Source: a virus. Taken from it: a DNA stretch of 27,093 nucleotides. The notes beneath the pieces were generated by a model. It searched no databases. It saw nothing but the letters and a program-made list of their open reading frames with translations, and had not been told where the DNA came from. The position numbers were made by a program, and so were the translations under genes. Below, piece by piece: positions 1 to 8,132 of the stretch. Each line of letters begins with the position of its first letter. Within the stretch, counting starts at the first letter, position 1. The stretch lies in IMG/VR virus record IMGVR_UViG_3300003691_000039, positions 1-27,093 of that record. One strand, 5' to 3'.

Positions 1-2
1 TC

Positions 3-440
3 ACACCCTCAGGCGACTGGGCAGCATTGGGTGCAGAGCAGTTAGTTTATGGCGGTGCTAGCGCTAATTTGTTATTCCGCTCTGCAAATGATGACGGGTT
101 AAAAGCGACAGACGGCACAAGCACTCCCGCCATATTGAGCGGCCATACACCCGGCACTGAAATAATTGCCTCAGTGTATTGGGACGCTAGCCTTAATATA
201 CTTCAGGTTGGCTATTACGAGATGGATAACACCACTCAGCACTGGGACGCTAGCCCTGCGACGTTCACCACACTCACAGTTGATCCAGAGCTGATCATAG
301 CCAAAATACTGGACGGGGCGATAACTATTCGTGGCCTGCAAATGTTTAATGGAATGCCTGCTAGCGGTGTAGGTCAAGCCAGCATCGAGGCATGGATTGA
401 AGCTAATCAGGAAGCTGAAATACTGAAGAGGCAAGCCTAA
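3..440 (+). CDS. Probable virion surface/appendage protein, 3' end only
   Basis: The reading frame is open to the left edge of the window, so the true start lies upstream. A TTG at 27 is an internal codon rather than a convincing start, because no ribosome binding site precedes it. About 145 C-terminal residues are visible. They alternate short hydrophobic strands with Gly/Asn/Asp turns (for example ASANLLFRS, IIASVYWDASLNILQVGYYEMD and ITIRGLQMFNG), which reads as a beta-sandwich. The end is a short helix (IEAWIEANQEAEIL). Strand patterns of this kind occur in LamG/concanavalin-like modules of phage tail proteins, but no decisive motif is present. The stop overlaps the next ATG (TAATG), so the two genes are translationally coupled. 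It sits just before the terminase genes in a virion gene series, so a structural role is inferred from context. Confidence 0.5.
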   Translation, partial: TPSGDWAALGAEQLVYGGASANLLFRSANDDGLKATDGTSTPAILSGHTPGTEIIASVYWDASLNILQVGYYEMDNTTQHWDASPATFTTLTVDPELIIAKILDGAITIRGLQMFNGMPASGVGQASIEAWIEANQEAEILKRQA

Positions 441-907
441 TGATTGAATATGATATTCACTTAATACTTCCAGAAGCCACTGAATTCGACAACATGCCAC
501 AGGCTTTACAGGATCAGTTGACAGCACTCAATGCAAAGTGGCCCAGCTTCCCTGGGATAGGTACTAAGTCAGATGATGGTAAGAAGCTAATTCATGCAAG
601 GATAACTCATCCAGCATTAAGCAAAGCCGTGCTAGAGGGCTTGTTTGCTGCATTCGGTTTATCTTGGGAAGTCGCAGGCATTCGTGAAGCCAGAGAAACA
701 GCAGGCACTTACGATAATGAGGGTGTAGTGATTAAAGAAGCATACTACTCAGTCGTAGAAGCAATTGATAAAGCGACTATCCTGCCTTATCTGAAAGATA
801 TTATTTCACTCAACGAGGCAGGAGATGTTGTTTCATTGCCTGTAACTTCGGTGGATATTGTTGTATTGCCTATGTATTCCGGCACAAAAGCATTAATTTT
901 AAATTAG
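440..907 (+). CDS. Unknown phage protein, 155 aa
   Basis: I do not recognise the family. The product is a soluble, mildly acidic alpha/beta protein with no signal peptide, membrane segment or metal motif. The N-terminus (MIEYDIHLILP) looks like a beta strand, followed by a helix around residues 20-33 and another around 60-72 (ALSKAVLEGLFAAFG). A second strand-helix pattern is seen near 100-130, and the end (VDIVVLPMYSG) is hydrophobic strand. The start is set by the TAATG overlap with the previous gene. The position between a surface protein and the terminase operon suggests a small virion or assembly accessory protein, but this is context only. Confidence 0.65.
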   Translation: MIEYDIHLILPEATEFDNMPQALQDQLTALNAKWPSFPGIGTKSDDGKKLIHARITHPALSKAVLEGLFAAFGLSWEVAGIREARETAGTYDNEGVVIKEAYYSVVEAIDKATILPYLKDIISLNEAGDVVSLPVTSVDIVVLPMYSGTKALILN

Positions 908-918
908 CAAATGTACGC

Positions 919-939
919 GGGCGTTGGCCCAATTTTATT
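919..939 (+). terminator. Weak hairpin with T-rich tail
   Basis: GGGC (919-922), loop GTTG and GCCC (927-930) form a 4-bp GC-only stem. It is followed by AATTTTATT. The hairpin lies in the 49-base gap before the next gene. The stem is short and the T tract is interrupted, so this is at best a weak or attenuating terminator. Confidence 0.25.
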
Positions 940-956
940 AGACTGAGGAAATAACA

Positions 957-1196
957 ATGGCAGAAAAAAGAATAGGCACAACCTACGACTTGATTACAAG
1001 TGCGGCAGATTTTATTGCGCAGAATAGATCAGGGACGATGCAAGAGTGGGTTAGAGCGGGCAGCACTCCATCGGAGTCCGTCAAAGGCATCCATATTGAT
1101 CCACTGCAAGGCATGAGAGGCAGCGATGGTAGCGGAAGTCTTTATGGCAGGACTCGTCACGCAGCAGGCGGCGGACTTGTGGTATTTTTCACATAA
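957..1196 (+). CDS. Small unknown phage protein, 79 aa
   Basis: The ATG is preceded by GAGGA (945-949) at a good 7-base spacing, which supports translation from this start. The product is basic, Gly/Ser-rich in the second half (around residues 55-75) and ends in a hydrophobic strand (GGGLVVFFT). No catalytic or binding motif is visible. The Gly-rich, strand-terminated C-terminus is compatible with a small head or tail decoration protein, but this is a guess. It lies immediately upstream of the small terminase, separated by 57 bases. That gap contains a 6-bp pair AAGCAA/TTGCTT (1195-1200 and 1227-1232) and a small CAAG-TCCGG-CTTG hairpin. Neither amounts to a clear terminator. Confidence 0.65.
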   Translation: MAEKRIGTTYDLITSAADFIAQNRSGTMQEWVRAGSTPSESVKGIHIDPLQGMRGSDGSGSLYGRTRHAAGGGLVVFFT

Positions 1197-1253
1197 GCAA
1201 GTCCGGCTTGAAGCGGTCACTTGTTATTGCTTTTAGTTATGAATGGGTTGTAG

Positions 1254-1772
1254 ATGTCGCATATGAGGAATGAATGGGGTTTAACGCCGAACGAGGAATC
1301 TGTTGCCCAGGCGTTTATGCTGTCAAACAATAAAATCCAGTCATTCGCCGACAGTATGTACGATACGTCAAAATTCGCCAAGAAATCGCTAGAGGCTAAG
1401 GCTTTTGAGCATCACGCTAAACCCGCAATGGTTCAGCGGATAGCCCAGCTAAAAAAAGAACAAGCAGAGCGCACATCTATAGATTCCGACTGGGTGCTAA
1501 AAGAGGCGGTTGATCTATACAGAGAGTGTAGATCTGAGAACGATTTGACGCAGGCTGTAGCAGCGCTGAAATTAGTGGCCAACCGCGTTGACACCTCAGA
1601 CATAGAGCAAAAACTATTAGATCTAGGTGGCGCAGTGCGAATAATACAGATAGTAGGCATGAGGGGTGACGCAGCAGATAGCGTGGTGGCAACTCAAGCA
1701 AAAGAAACAATTGAACTCAATGAAGATCATTCCCCGGCGATTCATAGGCCGGTGAGAATTATCGGTGTCTAA
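1254..1772 (+). CDS. terS: Terminase small subunit (TerS)
   Basis: This is the DNA-recognition partner of the packaging motor. It would bind the packaging initiation site and stimulate the large subunit. The N-terminal 70 residues have the small-terminase look: LTPNEESVAQAF, then a helix with ADSMYDTSKFAKKSLEAKAF, then KPAMVQRIAQLKKEQ. This resembles the helix-turn-helix plus short coiled-coil opening of Terminase_2-type proteins. The middle (residues 78-125) is helical and would be the oligomerisation region. The C-terminus is short and variable and would contact the large subunit. The length of 172 aa is typical. It overlaps the large subunit gene by 8 bases, and this adjacency is strong support. 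The ATG at 1254 has only a weak GGG upstream; a second in-frame ATG at 1263 is possible. Confidence 0.8.
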   Translation: MSHMRNEWGLTPNEESVAQAFMLSNNKIQSFADSMYDTSKFAKKSLEAKAFEHHAKPAMVQRIAQLKKEQAERTSIDSDWVLKEAVDLYRECRSENDLTQAVAALKLVANRVDTSDIEQKLLDLGGAVRIIQIVGMRGDAADSVVATQAKETIELNEDHSPAIHRPVRIIGV

Positions 1773-3141
1773 CGCCGCAGAAGAAGAAGTCGAAAGTGTT
1801 TTTATACCGGATAAGCTGGTGCCGGTGTTCACGACCAACCGTGTTACAGCAGTTGTTGACGGTCGAAAGCAGTCTCACCGCATAAGAGTGCGTGGTGCTT
1901 ATGGAGGGAGAGGAAGCGGAAAGACTCGCACGTTTGCACTAATGTCTGCTATACGCGGATATGAGCTTGCATCAGCAGGCAAGAGAGGCCGTATTGTTTG
2001 CGGCAGGGAATATATGAACTCTCTCGATGACAGCTCTATGCTTGAGATTAAGGAGGTCATCGCGTCGATACCTTGGCTCGCTGATTATTACGATGTCGGA
2101 GAGAAGTATATCCGCACGAAAAATAGGCGAATAGAGTTTTCATTCGTGGGCATGCACAAGAACATCGACAGCATTAAATCTAAAGCCAAGATTCATCTAT
2201 TTTGGGCTGATGAAGCCGAAGGTATATCTGATACGGCATGGTCTAAAGTGATCCCGACAGTGCGCGAACACAACTCTGAAATATGGGTGACATGGAACCC
2301 TGAGTTAAAAACCAGCTCGACGGATAAACGGTTCCGTAAAATCAAAGATCCTGACATGCTAGTCGTTGAGCTTAATTACAAGGACAATAAGTTCTTTCCT
2401 GAAGTCATGGAGGTGGAGCGTCAGCGTGACTTAAAACACAACCCTGACAATTACGCGCACATTTGGGAAGGCGGGTACAAAGAACATGTCTCTGGCGCGT
2501 ACTACTCCAAGCATTTAATCGAAGCAAAGAACCAGGGGCGGATTGGTCGCGTAGCTGCCGACCCTTTATTGCCGATCAAATTATTCTGCGATATTGGCGG
2601 AACCGGCAAGTCTTCTGATGCGTTTTCGATATGGGCTGCACAGTTTGTGGGCAGAGAGGTGCGCGTTCTGTCCTATTACGAAGCACAAGGACAGGAAATA
2701 TCCGACCACCTAGGGTGGATGCGCGGCATGGGTTATACTTCGGATAAAGCTGAGGTATACTTGCCCCATGATGGTGCGACAAACGACAAGGTGCACCGAA
2801 CAAGCTATGAAAGTGCGTTTCAGGATGCAGGCTATAAAGCCATCGTGATACCCAACCAGGGCAAAGGCGCAGCGCAAGCGCGGATAGAAGCTGTTAGAAG
2901 GCTTTTCCCGAGCATGTGGTTTAACGAAGCAACAACAGTAGACGGGGTTTACACCCTGGGATTTTACAAAGAGAAGCGCGATGAGAAGAGAGATATCGGC
3001 TTAGGCCCAGATCATGACTTTGCTTCTCACTGTGCTGATGCAATGGGGCTTTTGGCTGTAGCGTATAAGCCACCAAGATCAAATGCGAGACGCGTTATTT
3101 ACAACTCACCAAGAATGTCAGACAGCGTTGCAGGATATTAG
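1765..3141 (+). CDS. terL: Terminase large subunit (TerL), PBSX/Terminase_3-like
   Basis: This is the ATP-driven DNA packaging motor and headful nuclease, which docks on the portal. The ATPase half shows Walker A GGRGSGKT (residues 47-54) and Walker B IHLFWADEAE with D149 and E150. A coupling-motif-like VTWNPE follows about 25 residues later. The RNase H-fold nuclease half shows three acidic positions: D276 in LFCDIGG, D336 in LPHDGA, and the GPDHDFASHCADAM cluster (D416/D418/D425). The length of 458 aa is normal for the family. The start is GTG at 1765, overlapping the small subunit gene and giving a short N-terminal arm before the ATPase. All motifs are intact, so the protein should be active. 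Next downstream is the portal gene, with no intergenic space. Confidence 0.96.
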   Translation: MSNAAEEEVESVFIPDKLVPVFTTNRVTAVVDGRKQSHRIRVRGAYGGRGSGKTRTFALMSAIRGYELASAGKRGRIVCGREYMNSLDDSSMLEIKEVIASIPWLADYYDVGEKYIRTKNRRIEFSFVGMHKNIDSIKSKAKIHLFWADEAEGISDTAWSKVIPTVREHNSEIWVTWNPELKTSSTDKRFRKIKDPDMLVVELNYKDNKFFPEVMEVERQRDLKHNPDNYAHIWEGGYKEHVSGAYYSKHLIEAKNQGRIGRVAADPLLPIKLFCDIGGTGKSSDAFSIWAAQFVGREVRVLSYYEAQGQEISDHLGWMRGMGYTSDKAEVYLPHDGATNDKVHRTSYESAFQDAGYKAIVIPNQGKGAAQARIEAVRRLFPSMWFNEATTVDGVYTLGFYKEKRDEKRDIGLGPDHDFASHCADAMGLLAVAYKPPRSNARRVIYNSPRMSDSVAGY

Positions 3142-5406
3142 ATGTTAGAGATCGGAATGATTGCGAAATTACCCGAGGAAGAGTTGGCGCATCTCTGTGA
3201 AGACATGGATGATGAGGATGTTCAGTCCTTGATCGAGCAGATAGCAGCGCATAAGGCCGAGCAGGATCAGATGGTGCAGTCATTAGGCCAGGCCATTGCA
3301 GGTAAGCGCGCTGAAGCTATCTCCTATCGCAAATCGACGGGCATAGAAGATCAATGGAAGTTGGATGAGGAGTATTACGAAGGCATTATTGAAACTGAAG
3401 CCCGTAATGCTGATTCGCTCCGTCCGTTAGGAAGGGCTGACGTGGAAGCAGAAGAGTCAGGCTCCACTATATTCCTCAACATCACTCGCCCTTATTGCGA
3501 TTCTGCTGGTGCAAGCATGGCTGACATGCTGCTTCCCACGGACGATAATGCATGGGATTTGAAAGATACGCCACTGCCTGAGTTGGTATCGATTGCCAAA
3601 GGGGTATTGCCCCCTCATCTTGAAGAGCAGGCCGCAGCATCGCAAAACCCTGATGAGTTCCGTGCCGCGATTATGAATGATGCGAACGCTATGGCCGAGG
3701 AATCAAAAGCTCAAGTAAGGAAGGCGCAGCTAAGAATTGAAGATTGGCAGGTTGAAGGCCAGTATCACGCTAATGTTCGCAAGATCATTGAGGATTCTGC
3801 AAGAGTAGGCAGTGGAGTTCTTAAAGGACCAATACCCGAGAAGAAGCGATCCGTTGCTTATATTGAGGGTGAGCTGGTTATCAGTGAAAAGATTATTCCC
3901 GTTTCGCGTCGCATTAGCTATTGGAACCTATTCCCAGCTAAAGGTTGTGGCGAGAACATCCATGACGGCAGTTATATATTTGAGCGCGACGATATCTCGA
4001 CAAAGCGTCTGCGCGAATTAACGGGAACGCCTGGCTATCTTGACGATCAAATAATGCTGGCTTTGAGTGAAGGGCCAACGGAAGCGCGCGAAACCACCTG
4101 TAACCCAGGCGATATGAAGCGCGATAGAGCAGGCTTGTTTGAAATATGGTATTTCTACGGAGAAGTAGAGCGCGAAGAGCTGTCCGCAGTATTAGATGCT
4201 GCAGATCGGGACGGCAGCGAGCTTGAAGAAGGCCCGATATACGCACAGATAACTATCGTAAACAATCGCGTGATCAAAGGCGTGCTTAATCCGCTGGAAA
4301 CCGGCGACTTTCCATACGACATTATGTTCTGGCAGCAGCGCAAAAACATGCCATGGGGTATTGGTGTGTCAAGCCAGATTCGCGCCCCGCAAAGAATGCT
4401 ATTAGGTGCTTCGCGAAACTTAATGAATAACGCTGGCTTAGCTGGTGGCCCAATGTGGGCGTTCAACGAAGAAATTCTTGAGCCGATTGACGGCATTGCA
4501 GGTGTCGCCCCACGCAAAGGCTTTAGGCTGGCGCCAGGCGCTACAGAGAATGATCTGAACAAAGGGTTCACTTACTTCACAATCGACATGATGGCCCCGC
4601 AGCTGCAGGGAATCATCAGCCTGGCGCTTAAAATGGCCGAGGATGTCACGGGCCTGCCGACTATTATGCAAGGCCAGATGGGGTCGAGAGGCGGCGACAC
4701 GCTTGGTCAAACTCAGATACTCAACAACAACGCCAATATAGTGCGTCGTCGTATCGCTCGAATGTTTGATGACTTGGTAACAGTCCCGCATATCACTCGG
4801 TACTACACTTACCTATTACAGCATGGCGAAGACGACAGCGAGAAAGGCGACTTTAGCGTTAATGCCCGAGGGTCATCGGCGCTTGTCGAGCGGTCGATAG
4901 AAAAAGATAAGCTCAATGAGTTTATGGGCATGTCATCTAACCCTGTGTACGGTCTTGATCCCAAGAAAGTAGCGAAAGAATTACTGCGGTCTCAGAAGCT
5001 TGACCCAGCTAAGTTTGAATATGACGATGAAGAATGGAAAAACATAGTAGCAAATATGGGACAGGCTCCGGCTGATCCTCGAGTAGAAGTAGCGCAGATC
5101 AGAGAGCAAGGACAGGCAGACAGGCAAGCCGCTGAGCATCAGTCTAAGCAAGCGCTTCAGCAGCAAGAGTATGAGCTCAAAGCAAGCATTCAACAGGCCG
5201 AGGATGAGATCACGCTAGCTGTAGAAGAGATGCGGCACATGGGCAAGAAAGATGTGAACGCAGATACATTAAAAGTACGAATCAACGAAGTAATGCAGAA
5301 ACTCATGGTACAGCGAGAGCTTTCCATGCAATCGATGCAATCCGCATCAAGGCCAGCAGTAGAGCCGGTAGGGCGAGCGCCCGCTGGACAGGCTTATCAA
5401 TATTAA
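3142..5406 (+). CDS. Portal protein (head-tail connector), podovirus type
   Basis: This would form the dodecameric ring through which DNA enters and leaves the capsid. The length of 754 aa matches large portals of short-tailed phages. The N-terminal 60 residues are acidic and helical. Motifs common in podoviral portals follow: an early Asp/Glu-Tyr helix (KLDEEYYEGII), TIFLNITRPYCDSAGASMADMLLPTDD, the wing segment YWNLFPAKGC, and a Trp/Pro-rich stem region (WGIGVSSQIRAPQRML). After that comes PTIMQGQMGSRGGDTLGQTQ, typical of the helix leading into the crown. The last 130 residues are a Gln/Glu-rich coiled coil (residues about 635-735), as expected of a crown or barrel. AGGA at 3132-3135 sits 6 bases before the ATG. 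The gene lies directly after TerL. Confidence 0.9.
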   Translation: MLEIGMIAKLPEEELAHLCEDMDDEDVQSLIEQIAAHKAEQDQMVQSLGQAIAGKRAEAISYRKSTGIEDQWKLDEEYYEGIIETEARNADSLRPLGRADVEAEESGSTIFLNITRPYCDSAGASMADMLLPTDDNAWDLKDTPLPELVSIAKGVLPPHLEEQAAASQNPDEFRAAIMNDANAMAEESKAQVRKAQLRIEDWQVEGQYHANVRKIIEDSARVGSGVLKGPIPEKKRSVAYIEGELVISEKIIPVSRRISYWNLFPAKGCGENIHDGSYIFERDDISTKRLRELTGTPGYLDDQIMLALSEGPTEARETTCNPGDMKRDRAGLFEIWYFYGEVEREELSAVLDAADRDGSELEEGPIYAQITIVNNRVIKGVLNPLETGDFPYDIMFWQQRKNMPWGIGVSSQIRAPQRMLLGASRNLMNNAGLAGGPMWAFNEEILEPIDGIAGVAPRKGFRLAPGATENDLNKGFTYFTIDMMAPQLQGIISLALKMAEDVTGLPTIMQGQMGSRGGDTLGQTQILNNNANIVRRRIARMFDDLVTVPHITRYYTYLLQHGEDDSEKGDFSVNARGSSALVERSIEKDKLNEFMGMSSNPVYGLDPKKVAKELLRSQKLDPAKFEYDDEEWKNIVANMGQAPADPRVEVAQIREQGQADRQAAEHQSKQALQQQEYELKASIQQAEDEITLAVEEMRHMGKKDVNADTLKVRINEVMQKLMVQRELSMQSMQSASRPAVEPVGRAPAGQAYQY

Positions 5407-5415
5407 GGGGAATGA
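5399..5415 (+). repeat. 17-base direct repeat, copy 1 (stop plus ribosome binding site)
   Basis: The sequence AATATTAAGGGGAATGA spans the portal stop codon and the strong AAGGGG ribosome binding site of the next gene. An identical 17-base copy lies at 6136-6152. After one differing base, both copies run into an ATG. Confidence 0.85.
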
Positions 5416-5416
5416 A

Positions 5417-5728
5417 ATGACATTAGCAAAGAAAGCAGCAAAAGCAACATCAAAGACATTAATCAACACTTCTGGCGAAGACGCGGCGGTCAATGTCAGC
5501 GATATTGAGTTTCATGGCAACCCTGATACGTTCAAATTAATCGCTAAAGCCAGCTCTAAAGGCGAGGGCTGGATGAAATCGACCAAGGCAATGCAAGTGA
5601 AAGGCGTAGGCTGTTTTTTACAAGTGACGACTCAACAAGGCGACAACATAGCAGAGGCCGTCACATTCGCGCCCGGAACAAAACTGTTCACTGACCGCGA
5701 CAACAAAACTCACATCGTAGCCCTATGA
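5417..5728 (+). CDS. Unknown phage head-region protein, 103 aa
   Basis: I do not recognise the family. The first 15 residues are Lys/Ala-rich (TLAKKAAKATSKTL). The remainder reads as an all-beta protein, with strands around residues 23-33, 38-46 (TFKLIAKAS), 60-74 (MQVKGVGCFLQVTTQQ) and 80-101. This suggests a small beta-barrel or sandwich, compatible with a capsid-associated or decoration protein. Initiation is strong (AAGGGG, ATG). It is the first gene of a three-gene group between portal and scaffold, and its last four bases (ATGA) overlap the next gene's start. Confidence 0.7.
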   Translation: MTLAKKAAKATSKTLINTSGEDAAVNVSDIEFHGNPDTFKLIAKASSKGEGWMKSTKAMQVKGVGCFLQVTTQQGDNIAEAVTFAPGTKLFTDRDNKTHIVAL

Positions 5729-5946
5729 GCAAGATAGTAAATATCAACGGCAAGCCACTGCGGAAAAAGGAGATGGCGAAAGTCATTTTCTTTAAGTCGA
5801 GTGACGGCGAGGAGTGGGAGCTGATTAAAGGCAATGAAGTGCCGCTTGAAATCAAAAACACGCAGGGCATGATGGATGCTTTGATAGATGGTGAGATTAT
5901 CGAAGCGGTCGGATCATCGTATTACCGAGTGGAGCGCGTCAATTGA
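5725..5946 (+). CDS. Unknown small phage protein, 73 aa
   Basis: The start overlaps the previous stop (ATGA), which implies translational coupling. The product is small, charged and predicted mostly beta: KIVNINGKPLR, AKVIFFKSSDGEEWELI, and a C-terminal SSYYRVERVN strand. No known motif is seen and there is no membrane segment. Because it lies between portal and scaffold it may be a head-maturation or connector accessory, but nothing in the sequence proves this. Confidence 0.65.
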   Translation: MSKIVNINGKPLRKKEMAKVIFFKSSDGEEWELIKGNEVPLEIKNTQGMMDALIDGEIIEAVGSSYYRVERVN

Positions 5947-6143
5947 TTTACGAAATTACGGATACTGACAAATCTAGCGCGCAGTTACAGCGGTTAAAGA
6001 AGCTGTTGGAAGACAGGCTGCTAGTATTGCGCAAAAAGAATGACGAGCTGCTGGCGCTCGATGAGACTTTTAGAACTCGTGGAGCTATCGGCGAAGTTAA
6101 AGCGTTATTGCTGGCGATAGAAAAGAAAGCAATTAAATATTAA
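5943..6143 (+). CDS. Small coiled-coil phage protein, 66 aa (TTG start)
   Basis: The TTG at 5943 overlaps the stop of the previous gene and has GGAG at 5931-5934, so the start is supported despite being non-ATG. After a short strand (MIYEITD) the product is almost entirely one or two amphipathic helices with leucines in heptad-like spacing (AQLQRLKKLLEDRLLVLRKK, then GEVKALLLAIEKK). This indicates a helical hairpin or coiled coil. The function is unknown. Such small helical proteins beside scaffold genes can act in head assembly, but this is inference from position. Confidence 0.65.
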   Translation: MIYEITDTDKSSAQLQRLKKLLEDRLLVLRKKNDELLALDETFRTRGAIGEVKALLLAIEKKAIKY

Positions 6144-6152
6144 GGGGAATGA
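6136..6152 (+). repeat. 17-base direct repeat, copy 2 (stop plus ribosome binding site)
   Basis: This is identical over 17 bases to 5399-5415 and again includes a TAA stop and the AAGGGG ribosome binding site of the following gene, here the scaffold. The two copies bracket a three-gene group. Confidence 0.85.
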
Positions 6153-6153
6153 T

Positions 6154-7014
6154 ATGGGTGCTGCAGCGACAGAATTAACAGCAGAGCAAGAACTGAAAGA
6201 CATTGAAGATGCGTTTATGGCGGGGCAGGAATCCGCCGCTGATAGCGCCGAGCCTGAGATTAAAGATGAAGTGATCGAGGCTGCCGAAGAGGCAGCGCCT
6301 GAAATTGTTGAAGACGACCAGCTTGGCGAGACGGTTGTGGAGGCTGGAGATACTGACCCCATACCAGAAGCAACCGCCAGTGAATTAAACATATCTGACG
6401 AAGCGATGGATAAGATTGAAGCCGCGCTGATGAAGAAGATAGGACGCAGGCTGCATAATCTCGAGGGTAATGTCGGTGGGTTTAGTCAAAAGCTAGCACT
6501 CATGCAACAGGCAAAAGAAAAAGTCGCCGACGCGCCTGCAGAGAAGAGCAAAGAATCTGAAGAGATGGCCACGTTGCGCGAAGAGCTACCAGAAATAGCC
6601 AGCGCTTTTGACCTCCAGGCCAGACAGGCTAATCAAAAGTTTGCCGAATCAGAGCAGCTTTTGAATCAAGCGGGCAGTGAAATACAGCAGCTCAGAAATA
6701 TGCGCCAACTTGACGGCTCATTCCCTGGGTGGGAAACAACAATTAATAGCGATCATTATCAGAACTGGGTAATGAATCAAACAGAACAGTATATTAATGT
6801 AGCAATGAATAGCCAGAATGTTAACGATGCCGTTCAGGTTCTATCCGATTACCATGACGCTCATAGGCCGCTTGTCGACCATGACGCTGGTAATCAAGAA
6901 CTGGAAGCGACAAAGCCAAACACACTGCTTGCCGATGCTATTGCCCCAACACGGGGCGCAGGTGGATCAACTCGACGACGCAAAACAGCGCAAGAAGAGT
7001 TTGATTCTGCATAA
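6154..7014 (+). CDS. Capsid scaffolding protein
   Basis: This is the likely internal scaffold that guides capsid shell assembly and then leaves the head. It lies immediately before the major capsid gene, the normal scaffold position. The composition also fits: the first 90 residues are strongly acidic and Ala/Glu-rich (for example DEVIEAAEEAAPEIVEDD), residues 95-185 are helical and Gln/Glu-rich with coiled-coil character, and the C-terminal 30 residues end in a short basic patch (STRRRK), which in scaffolds often contacts the shell. The length of 286 aa is typical. No protease motif is visible, so it is probably not a protease-scaffold fusion. Initiation is strong (AAGGGG, ATG). Confidence 0.78.
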   Translation: MGAAATELTAEQELKDIEDAFMAGQESAADSAEPEIKDEVIEAAEEAAPEIVEDDQLGETVVEAGDTDPIPEATASELNISDEAMDKIEAALMKKIGRRLHNLEGNVGGFSQKLALMQQAKEKVADAPAEKSKESEEMATLREELPEIASAFDLQARQANQKFAESEQLLNQAGSEIQQLRNMRQLDGSFPGWETTINSDHYQNWVMNQTEQYINVAMNSQNVNDAVQVLSDYHDAHRPLVDHDAGNQELEATKPNTLLADAIAPTRGAGGSTRRRKTAQEEFDSA

Positions 7015-7040
7015 AATGTAGGATGTAACGGTACAAGGTC

Positions 7041-8096
7041 ATGGCAACACAACTCTATGCAACAGCAACACCACGAATTGGCAAACTGAAGGGCGAAATT
7101 CTCCCCCGCGCCATCCCCAAAATGGTGCTCGGGATTTCAGGCGATCAGAAGAAGATCGGCAAAAACCAGAGCGATACAATCGTCTATCGACGATGGCTTC
7201 CGAAAGGCGGCTCTACTGCTGGTACGGGCGCTGATTTCGCTGCCAATATCAACAAATGGGATATTGACCCAGCGGCACAACTTTTAGCGGAAGGTGGAGC
7301 GCCTGCTGCTGAAACACTGACCCCGCAAGATATTACAGTTCAGCTTCAGGAATACTACCTTCTGTTCAGCTACTCCAGTAAAACAGCCGAACTGTACGAA
7401 GATAAAATCCCTCCTGCGATGAAAATTCAGGTCGGCGAAGGCATGGGCCTATTGCGTGAAATGATTGACTGGGGTGCGCTCAAAGGCATTACTAATGCGT
7501 TCTACGCTGGCGGTACAAGTTTGGCCACGGTTGACGAGCCTCTTAGCCTTGCTCTTTTGCGGCGCGCCACGAAGTCTATCAAAGGCAATCGCGGATCATT
7601 CGCCACTGAAGTATTAACCGGTGACAAGAACTGGGCAACATACCCTGTTGAGCGCGGCTATATCGTTTACGCTAGCTCAGATTGCGAGAATGATATTCGC
7701 AACCTGCCAAAGTTTCGTGAAACCTCCGAGTACGCCAATCGCCAGGTTCTTCATGATTGCGAAATCGGCTCTGTTGAAGGCTATCGTTTTATCATCTCAC
7801 CTGAGCTGACGGCCACGCCCGATGCTGGTGGTGCTATTGCGTCAACCGGCCTGGTGTCCACCACTGGTGCCAACATTGATGTTTATCATTATGTGGTAGT
7901 TGGTCAGGACGCATGGGCTAACCTCGCCCTTCGCGGTATGGATTCATTCGGTGTTATTGACGTGCCTTATGATCGACCAGATAGTGGCAACCCGCTTGGC
8001 ACTAAAGGGTTTATCGGTGCTCGTATGCACGCTGCTGCATTCATCCAGAACGATGGCTGGTGTGCATTGCTTAATTGCGGTGCTACCGATATCTAA
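7041..8096 (+). CDS. Major capsid protein, N4-gp56 family
   Basis: This is the shell-forming HK97-fold protein. The whole length (351 aa) has the pattern of the N4-gp56 major capsid family. An N-terminal arm ends in LPRAIPKMVLG and is followed by a TIVYRRW strand. EGGAPAAETLTPQDITVQLQ comes next, then a YLLFSYSSKTAELYED segment and a long spine-like helix (AMKIQVGEGMGLLREMIDWG). A C-terminal WANLALRGMDSFGVIDVPY and a GFIGARMHAAAFIQNDGW strand complete the pattern. The nearest Shine-Dalgarno-like sequence, AAGG at 7035-7038, is only 2 bases from the ATG, which is unusually close for a highly expressed gene. A terminator-like hairpin follows the gene. Confidence 0.93.
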   Translation: MATQLYATATPRIGKLKGEILPRAIPKMVLGISGDQKKIGKNQSDTIVYRRWLPKGGSTAGTGADFAANINKWDIDPAAQLLAEGGAPAAETLTPQDITVQLQEYYLLFSYSSKTAELYEDKIPPAMKIQVGEGMGLLREMIDWGALKGITNAFYAGGTSLATVDEPLSLALLRRATKSIKGNRGSFATEVLTGDKNWATYPVERGYIVYASSDCENDIRNLPKFRETSEYANRQVLHDCEIGSVEGYRFIISPELTATPDAGGAIASTGLVSTTGANIDVYHYVVVGQDAWANLALRGMDSFGVIDVPYDRPDSGNPLGTKGFIGARMHAAAFIQNDGWCALLNCGATDI

Positions 8097-8103
8097 GTAA
8101 AAT

Positions 8104-8132
8104 AGGGGTTGTTAACGCGACCCCTTTCTTTT
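8104..8132 (+). terminator. Rho-independent terminator after the capsid gene
   Basis: AGGGGT (8104-8109) pairs with ACCCCT (8120-8125) to form a 6-bp, GC-rich stem over a 10-base loop. It is followed directly by TTTCTTTT. It sits in the 56-base gap after the major capsid gene, where many phages place a partial terminator to set capsid expression above that of downstream genes. No new promoter is evident after it, so read-through is likely. Confidence 0.6.

Noticed and set aside
1194-1235. Terminator before the small terminase
   Set aside because: The AAGCAA/TTGCTT pair encloses a long interior and the CAAG/CTTG hairpin has only 4 bp. No convincing stem plus T tract results.
6818-7021. Extra + strand frame overlapping the end of the scaffold gene
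   Set aside because: It has no ribosome binding site, an atypical composition, and lies entirely within the scaffold coding sequence apart from a few bases.
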